Origin: an uncultured Porphyromonas sp.
GTDB lineage: Bacteria; Bacteroidota; Bacteroidia; Bacteroidales; Porphyromonadaceae
DNA length: 6,210 bases
Assembly (NCBI GenBank): GCA_900548415.1
Contig: URKO01000081.1
Coordinates: forward strand, 1-6,210
Direction: 5' to 3'
The notes beneath the pieces were generated by a model. That model saw nothing but the letters and a program-made list of their open reading frames with translations. It did no database searches and was not told the origin of the DNA. This document shows positions 1 to 5,054 of this stretch, piece by piece. The position numbers and the translations under genes were made by a program. Positions within the stretch are counted from its first letter, which is position 1, and the number at the start of each line of letters is the position of its first letter.

Positions 1-19
1 AGATGGACATCAATCATGT

Positions 20-65
20 AAAAAGAGTCCCTACGAGGGCGTGTATGCTCTCGTAGGGACTCTTT
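20..65 (-). terminator. Intrinsic terminator downstream of RNase G
   Basis: A perfect 16-bp inverted repeat (22-37 with 50-65) encloses a 12-nt loop. On the minus strand the 3' arm runs straight into five T residues (20-24), as expected of a Rho-independent terminator for the RNase G transcript. On the plus strand only three T follow the stem, so termination of any rightward transcript would be weaker. It lies about 40 nt past the RNase G stop codon. Confidence 0.93.
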
Positions 66-80
66 GCTTATTTATCGTAT

Positions 81-97
81 AGCTACTCTGTGTAGCT
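81..97. other. Small hairpin between the RNase G stop and its terminator
   Basis: A perfect 6-bp inverted repeat (AGCTAC at 81-86, GTAGCT at 92-97) with a 5-nt loop lies 6 nt past the RNase G stop codon and upstream of the main terminator. It has no T tract, so it is not a terminator by itself. It could protect the 3' end or simply be part of the 3' UTR. Confidence 0.4.
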
Positions 98-102
98 GGT
101 TA

Positions 103-1677
103 TTACTTCTCTAGCTCTACTGGATTACGATCTTTGTCGTAGATCTTGTAGTCTAGGAGTGCTACATCTTGATCTTCGATCAGCTTGATGTTTTTGGAGT
201 ATTTCTTCTTCCACTTAGTAAAGATAGAAGATCCCAAGAGGGGAGCCTTCTTGATATAAGCGACGACGTAGGGATGTAGATGCATGGCGAAGTTGCGTAT
301 CGGCTTGTCGCCAGAGGTCAGCTGGGCTATGACCTCCTCTAGATCATCGGTAAAGGTGATGGAGGTCTTGATCTTTCCCGTGCCTTGACAGGTAGGACAG
401 GTCTCCTCGGTGCGTATGATGGTCGCCTGACGGACACGCTGTCGAGTGATCTGCATGAGTCCAAACTTGCTCAGCGGGAGTATCTTGTGGGTAGCTCGGT
501 CGTCTGCCATGAGCTTCACCATGTGCTCGTACAGCTCCTTGTTGTGAGCTGCTTCGTTCATATCGATGAAGTCGATTACGATGATCCCTCCGAGGTCTCT
601 GAGTCTGATCTGTCGGGCGATGAGGTCTGCCACGGCCATATTGACATCAAAGGCGGTCTCCTCCTGTCCTGAGGTGCGACGAGCCTTCTTGCTACTATTG
701 ACGTCGATGACGTGCATAGCCTCGGTCTGCTCGATGATGATGTTGGCTCCATTGCGTAGGGTGACTTTGCGCCCGAAGAGGGTCTTCTTTTGCTTTGTCA
801 CACCGCAAGCATCAAAGAGGGGACGCTTACTGTCATCCTCATAGAGCGTGACGATCTGCTCTCTACCTGGGTCGATGTCGGCTACGTAACCTCTGAGCTC
901 CTTGTAGTAGTCTGGATCGTTGACGACGATCTTGGTAAAGGTCTTGTTGTAGGAGTCTCGGATGAGGTTGATAGCGCGGTTTCGCTCCTCGTAAATCTGT
1001 GTAGGAGCCTTGGCCCGGATCAGCTTCTTGATACTTGTCTCAAATCGATCTATCAGATCCATCATCTCCTCGACGAGCTCTTGAGTCTTCTTGCCAGCAG
1101 CTTGCGTCCGGATGATGGCTCCGTAGCCACTCTTGATGACACTCTGCACGATCGTCTTAAGCCTCGTACGCTCCTCCGTGGAGCGTATCTCGCTAGAGAT
1201 GGCTACCTGATCGCTAAAGGGTACTAAGACTAGAAATCGTCCCGCTATGGAGAGCTCTGCAGAGAGGCTAGGTCCTTTCGTCCCGAAGGCTTCGCGTGTT
1301 ACCTTGACGAGGATCTTGTCTCCCTTCTTGAGTCCCGAGTTGATGATATTGCCATCCTTAGGAAGGGGGGTACCTTCTTTGACTTTGTCAATGGGGGGTA
1401 CCTTCTTCTTTTCCGCTATATCTTCTAATAAGTGAGTTGTCGCTCCAAATACTTTGCCTAGATCATTGTAGTGAAGGAAGCCATTCTTCATGGGGCCTAT
1501 GTTGACGAAGGCTGCGTTGTTGCCTCTGACCACATTGTCTACCTCGCCGAGCAGGATGTCTCCGACAGCGTAACGGATGTTTCTATTCTCCGTGCGTAGC
1601 TCTACGAGCTCGTCGTCTTCGAGTACTGCCATAGACACCTCTTTGGGCTTTACATCGATGATTAGTTCACTATTCAC
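103..1677 (-). CDS. rng: Ribonuclease G (Rne/Rng family endoribonuclease)
   Basis: RNase E/G-family single-strand endoribonuclease of 524 residues; the family acts in rRNA 5'-end maturation and mRNA decay in the cytoplasm. The S1 RNA-binding domain spans about residues 37-130 (GDILLGEV, NNAAFVNIG, KNGFLH) and is interrupted by a Lys/Pro-rich insertion at about 78-118, as I recall for Bacteroidota homologues. The catalytic region carries the two metal-binding aspartates in MHVIDVNSSK (D325) and IIVIDFIDM (D369), corresponding to E. coli RNase E D303 and D346. The Zn-link motif CPTC is at 427-430. No long degradosome scaffold follows, so it is RNase G-like rather than full RNase E. The start is GTG. 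An in-frame ATG at residue 16 exists, but residues 2-15 (SELIIDVKPKEV) look like the conserved family N-terminus, which favours GTG. It is the last gene before a strong terminator. Confidence 0.96.
   Translation of the reverse strand: MNSELIIDVKPKEVSMAVLEDDELVELRTENRNIRYAVGDILLGEVDNVVRGNNAAFVNIGPMKNGFLHYNDLGKVFGATTHLLEDIAEKKKVPPIDKVKEGTPLPKDGNIINSGLKKGDKILVKVTREAFGTKGPSLSAELSIAGRFLVLVPFSDQVAISSEIRSTEERTRLKTIVQSVIKSGYGAIIRTQAAGKKTQELVEEMMDLIDRFETSIKKLIRAKAPTQIYEERNRAINLIRDSYNKTFTKIVVNDPDYYKELRGYVADIDPGREQIVTLYEDDSKRPLFDACGVTKQKKTLFGRKVTLRNGANIIIEQTEAMHVIDVNSSKKARRTSGQEETAFDVNMAVADLIARQIRLRDLGGIIVIDFIDMNEAAHNKELYEHMVKLMADDRATHKILPLSKFGLMQITRQRVRQATIIRTEETCPTCQGTGKIKTSITFTDDLEEVIAQLTSGDKPIRNFAMHLHPYVVAYIKKAPLLGSSIFTKWKKKYSKNIKLIEDQDVALLDYKIYDKDRNPVELEK
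1365..1407. repeat. 15-bp direct repeats with G6 tracts inside rng
   Basis: GGGGGGTACCTTCTT occurs exactly at 1365-1379 and 1393-1407, offset by 28 bp. Because 28 is not a multiple of three, the copies encode different peptides (KEGTPLP and KKVPP) within the variable insertion of the RNase G S1 domain. Both copies contain a run of six G. Confidence 0.85.
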
Positions 1678-2209
1678 GGTGTCTCAAATAATCTGTGCAT
1701 TAATAGATTGGAAACGTGTAGAGGTCTAGTATGACCCGCCTCTTCTCTCCTCCGTCTCACAGCTACGTCGTGCCACTGCACTGCCCCGAGCTGGTGAGCT
1801 GTCGAAGTACCTAATCGCTACACCTCTACTGGAGTAGCTGGTCTCTATGCGTATCTCGATAGTGACTCCTGGGAGTCGCTAGATACACAGAGAGGGGTGG
1901 TCTACAGATGCTGCCGTAGCACGCGTAGCACGGGTTATCTTACATAGAGTCTGCTAACAGACCCCGACAGATGGCCGTGAGAGGTGACTACTGCAGGATG
2001 ATAGGATGAGTTGCTATGCAACGAAGCCAACCACAACCAGCCCCTCATCGGTGAGAGGTCGGTCATGACGGCTTGCTTGGTACGTGTCGTGAGTCAAGAT
2101 TAGATCGCCATACATACTATGATGGCTCTCTAGTGAGTAGACTAGAACTCCCTAAGACGATCTGCTCGCCTAAGAGAGATCACATACGGTCTCCTCGACC
2201 GATCGTCTA
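1678..2209. other. 532-bp gene-free region with many short inverted repeats
   Basis: No convincing gene, tRNA or known RNA motif was recognised between the bS22-like gene and RNase G; ORFs here are at most 43 codons. It holds an unusual number of inverted repeats: 1770-1781 (GTGC/GCAC), 1826-1837 (CTACT/AGTAG), a long imperfect hairpin at about 1850-1886 (GTATCT/AGATAC outer, GACTC/GAGTC inner), 1949-1962 (GTCTG/CAGAC), 2010-2022 (GTTGC/GCAAC), about 2043-2059, and an outer arm pair 2155-2162/2201-2208 (AGACGATC/GATCGTCT). A 9-bp tandem repeat, CGTAGCACG twice, is at 1915-1932. No consensus Bacteroidota promoter was found on either strand. It could be a long RNase G 5' leader, a bS22 3' UTR, an unrecognised ncRNA, or neutral spacer. 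Confidence 0.45.
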
Positions 2210-2299
2210 CTACTTCTTCTTATGACGATTCTTACGTAGTCTCTTCTTACGCTTGTGCGTCGACATCTTGTGACGCTTGTGCTTCTTACCGTTTGGCAT
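2210..2299 (-). CDS. Small ribosomal subunit protein, AURKAIP1/COX24 (bS22/mS38-like) family, 29 aa
   Basis: A complete 29-codon ORF: ATG at 2299, ending in tandem TAG TAG stops (2210-2212, 2207-2209). The product starts MPNGKKHKRHKMSTHKRKK and ends RHKKK; 20 of 29 residues are Lys, Arg or His. This matches the very short basic Bacteroidota proteins annotated as AURKAIP1/COX24-domain proteins, related to mitochondrial mS38 and mycobacterial bS22, which sit on the small ribosomal subunit. The pattern HKMSTHKRKKRLRKNRHKK is the family core (about residues 10-28). It lies 122 bp downstream of HU and 532 bp upstream of RNase G on the same strand. It is too short for most gene callers. Family assignment is from recognition of the sequence; ribosome binding in this organism is inferred. 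Confidence 0.9.
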   Translation of the reverse strand: MPNGKKHKRHKMSTHKRKKRLRKNRHKKK

Positions 2300-2325
2300 A
2301 ATTGATTCTTTTGAATTGGTCTATA

Positions 2326-2335
2326 TTGGATCCAA
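2326..2335. promoter_or_regulatory. 10-bp perfect palindrome upstream of the bS22-like gene
   Basis: TTGGATCCAA is a perfect palindrome centred about 31 bp upstream of the bS22-like start codon, where a promoter or operator would lie. No consensus -7 box (TAnnTTTG) is seen next to it. A regulatory role is only a possibility. Confidence 0.2.
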
Positions 2336-2384
2336 GGTCATGAGGTCCGTAGCTAGCCTCTATGCTGAAGCAACTGCTGTCTTC

Positions 2385-2418
2385 CTCAGGGCTATCTGCC
2401 TCGACTCACCTCCCTGGG
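2385..2418 (-). other. Hairpin just past the HU stop codon
   Basis: Arms 2385-2391 and 2412-2418 (CTCAGGG/CCCTGGG on plus, one G-T pair) can form a 7-bp stem starting 3 nt after the HU stop. No T tract follows on the minus strand, so it is not a classical terminator. It may be a 3' UTR or processing structure between HU and the bS22-like gene. Confidence 0.3.
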
Positions 2419-2421
2419 ATA

Positions 2422-2694
2422 CTATTTGATCATGGCTGTGAAAGCCTTCGAAGGCTTGAACGTAGGGACCTTGCGAGCTGGTACGATGATTGTCGTCTGC
2501 TTGGCTATATTGCGAGCAGTCTTCTCTGCGCGCTCCTTGACAACAAAGCTACCGAAGCCTCGGAGGTAGACATTGTCTCCCTGGCTCATGGCATTCTTGA
2601 CTGTATCCATAAAAGCCTCTACGATCTGTAGTACCTCCTGTCGGTCTAAGCCTGTCGTGTCAGCTATATTCTTTACAACTTCTGCTTTAGTCAT
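2422..2694 (-). CDS. HU family DNA-binding protein
   Basis: A 90-residue histone-like protein of the HU/IHF family, which binds and bends DNA as a dimer and compacts the nucleoid. The length is exactly typical. Helices 1-2 occupy about residues 3-38 (TKAEVVKNIADTTG, VLQIVEAFMDTVKNAM). The family signature is RGFGSF at 45-50, and the DNA-gripping beta arm spans about 52-76, followed by VPTFKPSK. The tip of the arm reads RNI (61-63), where canonical HU and IHF have RNP with a DNA-intercalating proline, so this copy may bend or kink DNA differently. The start at 2694 gives the conserved MTKAE N-terminus. It sits downstream of a bidirectional terminator, so it should have its own promoter within 2695-2815, but no good TAnnTTTG box was found there. 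HU rather than IHF is preferred by overall pattern, but the subfamily is not certain. Confidence 0.96.
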   Translation of the reverse strand: MTKAEVVKNIADTTGLDRQEVLQIVEAFMDTVKNAMSQGDNVYLRGFGSFVVKERAEKTARNIAKQTTIIVPARKVPTFKPSKAFTAMIK

Positions 2695-2815
2695 GTATTC
2701 TTAGTAATGGGTCTTATAGTGATTTGCGATGAGGCATCATGCTATAGCTCCGAGAGCGTGTGCGCATGGTGAATAAGTTGTACATAAAGCAACTCACACC
2801 AACCTGCTCTAGCAT

Positions 2816-2868
2816 AAAAAATCAGAGGAGTGCTCTCGATCTTGTCCAAGAACACTCCTCTTCTTTTT
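2816..2868. terminator. Bidirectional intrinsic terminator between tRNA-Glu(TTC) and HU
   Basis: A 9-bp perfect stem (AGAGGAGTG at 2824-2832, CACTCCTCT at 2853-2861) encloses a 20-nt loop that can form a small inner stem (CTTG/CAAG). It is flanked by six A at 2816-2821, read as U6 on minus, and by a T-rich tract at 2861-2868 on plus. It can therefore end transcription in both directions. Its main job is probably to end the tRNA-Glu/rpsT/tRNA-Glu transcript on the minus strand and insulate HU. Confidence 0.88.
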
Positions 2869-2949
2869 GATATATACTCGCTTGTGGTATCAGTCTTGTG
2901 TCTTAAAGCGACTTAGAGGAAAGGGAGGTGGCCGGCAAGGCTCTATGTG

Positions 2950-3021
2950 TAGCCCCTAGGGGAGTCGAACCCCTCTTTCCAGGATGAAAACCTGGCGTCC
3001 TAACCGATAGACGAAAGGGCC
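2950..3021 (-). tRNA. tRNA-Glu (anticodon TTC)
   Basis: The 72-nt minus-strand sequence folds as a standard cloverleaf: acceptor GGCCCTT with AGGGGCT (G1-U72 and one internal G-U wobble), a D arm beginning GTC, anticodon stem CCAGG/CCTGG with loop TTTTCAT giving anticodon TTC, and T arm AGGGG TTCGACT CCCCT. The discriminator is A at 2950. The 3' CCA is not encoded and must be added enzymatically. It lies 78 bp downstream of rpsT with no promoter seen between, so it is probably co-transcribed. Confidence 0.97.
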
Positions 3022-3099
3022 AAATCGTTGCGCCAGTATCCTTAATGTAGAGTTATATCCTCAGCGAACTGATACAGTATTGCGATGTGTCGTCGTAGA

Positions 3100-3351
3100 C
3101 TAGAGAGAATTGAGATGAAGAGCCATCTTAGACTTCAGGTTGGCAGCCTTATTGCGATGGATAATATTCTTACGAGCTAGACGATCTAGCGTAGAATACA
3201 CCTTCGGCAAAGCCTGCTCAGCTTCCTGACGATCGGTCATGGCACGAAACTGCTTGATCATCGTACGCGACGTCTTGCTCGCATAGCGATTGCGAAGGCG
3301 ACGTGTGGAACTCTGACGGATTCTCTTCAGCGTTGATTTATGATTTGCCAT
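3100..3351 (-). CDS. rpsT: 30S ribosomal protein S20 (bS20)
   Basis: An 83-residue basic protein matching bS20, a primary 16S rRNA-binding protein of the small subunit that folds as a three-helix bundle. Family features are the N-terminal MANHKSTLKRIRQ, the Arg/Lys-rich first helix (RRLRNRYASKTSRTMIKQFR, about 17-36), a middle helix (PKVYSTLDRLARKNIIH, about 49-65) and the conserved C-terminal NKAANLKSKMALHLN (67-81). The length is normal and the ATG at 3351 gives the conserved N-terminus. It is sandwiched between two tRNA-Glu genes on the same strand. The strong promoter at 3557-3587 upstream of the first tRNA is the best candidate for driving it, with RNase cleavage separating the tRNAs. 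No internal promoter is visible in the 80-bp gap at 3352-3431. Confidence 0.97.
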   Translation of the reverse strand: MANHKSTLKRIRQSSTRRLRNRYASKTSRTMIKQFRAMTDRQEAEQALPKVYSTLDRLARKNIIHRNKAANLKSKMALHLNSL

Positions 3352-3431
3352 TCTTGTGATACTTAATTACTAGGTGTACTGTCGATATGCTAAACTCGCT
3401 AAGCGAAGCAATGCATACCAGCTATTACTTG

Positions 3432-3503
3432 TAGCCCCTAGGGGAATCGAACCCCTATTTTCAGAATGAGAATCTGACGTCCTAACCGTTAGACGAAAGG
3501 GCC
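3432..3503 (-). tRNA. tRNA-Glu (anticodon CTC)
   Basis: A 72-nt minus-strand cloverleaf with the same acceptor ends as the downstream tRNA-Glu(TTC) (GGCCCTT ... AGGGGCTA). The D arm is nearly identical, the T arm is AGGGG TTCGATT CCCCT, and the anticodon stem is TCAGA/TCTGA. The anticodon loop TTCTCAT gives anticodon CTC, which reads GAG. CCA is not encoded. It is the first gene after the promoter at 3557-3587, with a leader of about 45-50 nt. Confidence 0.95.
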
Positions 3504-3556
3504 AGTAGCTACTTGCTGACTGATGCCGAATGTTCGGCTCTCGGGCAATTGTGATG

Positions 3557-3587
3557 CAAAGGTAATACAAATTTTTCTTCTGGCAAA
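3557..3587 (-). promoter_or_regulatory. Bacteroidota-type promoter for tRNA-Glu(CTC)-rpsT-tRNA-Glu(TTC)
   Basis: On the minus strand a -33 TTTG (3584-3587) is followed after exactly 19 nt by the -7 box TACCTTTG (3557-3564). This is an exact match to the TTTG/TAnnTTTG consensus of the Bacteroidota primary sigma factor. Transcription should start near 3550, about 47 nt before the tRNA. The leader contains the inverted repeat GCCGAATGTTCGGC. The rest of the 190-bp gap back to the nadK stop shows no clear terminator. Confidence 0.85.
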
Positions 3588-3693
3588 ATACTCTCGCAAG
3601 AAAATTTCTCAAAAGAGAGATCACGTCGCAGGAAACACAGCTCAGCAGCCTGATAGTCACGCCTTTACGAAAAGTTTGCTCAAGACAGACTTT

Positions 3694-4572
3694 CTACCGC
3701 AAGTCACGACCCCAAAGAAGCTTCTCGCGAATTACTTGGGCATAAGGCTTGTGAGAGAGGCGCAGCAGGTGGGCTCGCTTGTCACTCTTGCGAGCAGTGA
3801 TCTCGACACCACAGTCGTAGACCCGCAGATTACCATCGATCACGATAGAGAAGGTAGGATGTAGCGAGGAGACTCTCATCGTCAGCACACTGGTATCGGG
3901 GAAGATAAGCGGAGCCATGTTGAGCGTGTGAGGTGCTATCGGCACCAGCAGCAACGTCTGGCACTGAGGGGTCACGATAGGGCCTCCTAGGCTGAGCGCA
4001 TAAGCCGTCGAGCCCGAGGGCGTGCTCACGACCAAGCCATCGGCAGCGTACTCGGCTAGCAAGTCGCCGTCTAGATCTACACGTATTTTGATGATAGATC
4101 CAGTCTCTCGCTTCTGCACCGCCAGGTCATTGAGTGCTGTGCCGACATGCTCTCCCGCCACACTTACATCGATCAGCGAGCGGGTCTCTATGTCGTATTG
4201 CCCAGCCAGTAGGTCATCAAGGTGATGCAGAGCTTCTCGTGGCTCCATCTCGGTCATAAAGCCGAGGTGCCCGCAGTTGATCGCCCATATAGGCAGCTCC
4301 ACATCTCGCAACTTGTGCACAGCTCGCAGGAGGGTACCATCACCTCCGAGGCTCAGAGCGATGTCGCCATAGGGCGTCTCCCCACCCAGCCGCATCTGCG
4401 GATAACCCTCCGGGATGCCTGCCTGCTGCAGTGCCTCCCAGAGCGGTGCCTCTATATCAAGGTCTACACCATGCTCTGCGAGTGCCGTCAGTAGTGCCGT
4501 CACATCGTCCGTGAGCCGCATCGTAGCGTGGCTCCCATACACTGCTATCGTATTTATCTTGTGCCTATCCAT
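3694..4572 (-). CDS. nadK: NAD kinase
   Basis: ATP-dependent NAD kinase of 292 residues (family usual about 290) that phosphorylates NAD+ to NADP+ in the cytoplasm, the only route to NADP in most bacteria. The diagnostic motifs are present in order: GGDGT at 76-80 (D78 is the expected catalytic residue), NCGHLGF at 99-105, ALND at 146-149 (NE in many homologues; here Asp-149 replaces Glu), DGLVVSTPSGSTAY at 178-190 with GGPI at 196-199, and IDG near 245-247. The C-terminus KLLWGRDLR resembles Bacteroidota homologues. The ATG at 4572 lies about 20 nt downstream of the predicted transcription start, which fits this start. The upstream HIRAN gene ends 92 bp earlier, and a separate promoter in the gap makes nadK independently transcribed. 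The following genes are tRNA and rpsT under another promoter. Confidence 0.97.
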   Translation of the reverse strand: MDRHKINTIAVYGSHATMRLTDDVTALLTALAEHGVDLDIEAPLWEALQQAGIPEGYPQMRLGGETPYGDIALSLGGDGTLLRAVHKLRDVELPIWAINCGHLGFMTEMEPREALHHLDDLLAGQYDIETRSLIDVSVAGEHVGTALNDLAVQKRETGSIIKIRVDLDGDLLAEYAADGLVVSTPSGSTAYALSLGGPIVTPQCQTLLLVPIAPHTLNMAPLIFPDTSVLTMRVSSLHPTFSIVIDGNLRVYDCGVEITARKSDKRAHLLRLSHKPYAQVIREKLLWGRDLR

Positions 4573-4596
4573 CGGGGCTGTCTGATTGCATCGCTA

Positions 4597-4628
4597 CAAA
4601 AGTACCGAAAAGAAGGCAGACCCCCAAA
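4597..4628 (-). promoter_or_regulatory. Bacteroidota-type promoter for nadK
   Basis: The minus strand shows a -33 TTTG (4625-4628), a 20-nt spacer and the -7 box TACTTTTG (4597-4604), an exact match to TTTG-N19-21-TAnnTTTG. The predicted start near 4590 gives a leader of about 18 nt before the nadK ATG at 4572. It lies in the short gap after the HIRAN gene stop. Confidence 0.85.
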
Positions 4629-4664
4629 GAGACGCTCCTCGCAAAACAATCGAATGCGTAGCAC

Positions 4665-5054
4665 TCACTCGATCATAAAGAGCTTGGCCGATATGCGTAC
4701 CCACTCGTTGATCTTCTTGACTTGGACGACCCGAGCGTAAAACTCTTTGCCAGCGTCCATCAGCCGTGATATGACCAGGTTGAGCTCTTGTGGTACATAG
4801 CCTATGCGATGCTCCTCGTAGTAGATGGCGATGGCGTTTTCGTCGTATTCGTTTTGCGGCTGTCGCACCATACGTAGCACTGTGTCGGGTAGTAGGGTAG
4901 GGTAAAGCTCCTGTACGATAGGGCAGAAGGTGGTCCCCGCGACTACGATGTCTAGGAGGAAGATCTCTCGCTTGGGTAGTCCTAGTGCGTTGATGCCTTC
5001 AGTGCCAATGAGCGCTAGTAGCTCGGGGCTGACGGGTATGATCTCGTTACTCAT
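4665..5054 (-). CDS. HIRAN domain-containing protein
   Basis: A 129-residue protein consisting almost only of a HIRAN domain at about residues 34-125. Recognisable elements are VAGTTF (38-43), LRMVRQPQNEYDENAIAIY (60-78, with the hallmark YDENAI at 70-75), IGYVP (84-88) and the following helix LNLVISRLMDAG. HIRAN domains occur in SNF2-type helicases such as HLTF, where they bind 3' ends of single-stranded DNA, and as stand-alone proteins in bacteria, where the function is unknown. No helicase, nuclease or membrane segment is present here. Its ATG overlaps the stop of the upstream J-domain gene (ATGA at 5051-5054), implying translational coupling and a shared job. DNA-end binding is inferred from the family; putative nucleic-acid contacts were not checked residue by residue. 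Confidence 0.88.
   Translation of the reverse strand: MSNEIIPVSPELLALIGTEGINALGLPKREIFLLDIVVAGTTFCPIVQELYPTLLPDTVLRMVRQPQNEYDENAIAIYYEEHRIGYVPQELNLVISRLMDAGKEFYARVVQVKKINEWVRISAKLFMIE

Noticed and set aside
790..1227. 145-codon plus-strand ORF antisense to RNase G
   Set aside because: It lies entirely within the strongly supported rng gene, matches no family, and looks like a reverse-frame shadow.
1678..1692. TTATTTG just before the RNase G GTG, suggesting a leaderless promoter
   Set aside because: The TA of the -7 box is not in register and the -33 element is not TTG; the match is too weak.
1935..2066. 43-codon minus-strand ORF upstream of RNase G
   Set aside because: The product is Ser/His-rich without any family pattern, lacks a clear ribosome site and sits in a region of inverted repeats.
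2014..2115. 33-codon minus-strand ORF with a HDRPLTDEG segment resembling SixA phosphohistidine phosphatases
   Set aside because: The resemblance is only a few residues, the catalytic RHG context and the rest of the fold are absent, and no degraded extension was found in the flanking frames.
2530..2537. TAGCTTTG on the minus strand inside HU, matching the -7 consensus
   Set aside because: No TTG element lies 19-21 nt upstream, and the bases encode the conserved GSF segment of HU.
3370..3660. 96-codon minus-strand ORF covering tRNA-Glu(CTC) and its promoter
   Set aside because: It overlaps a clear tRNA and promoter; its peptide is the translation of the tRNA.
3523..3864. 113-codon plus-strand ORF across the tRNA promoter and the nadK 3' end
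   Set aside because: It is antisense to NAD kinase and a strong promoter, with no recognisable motif.
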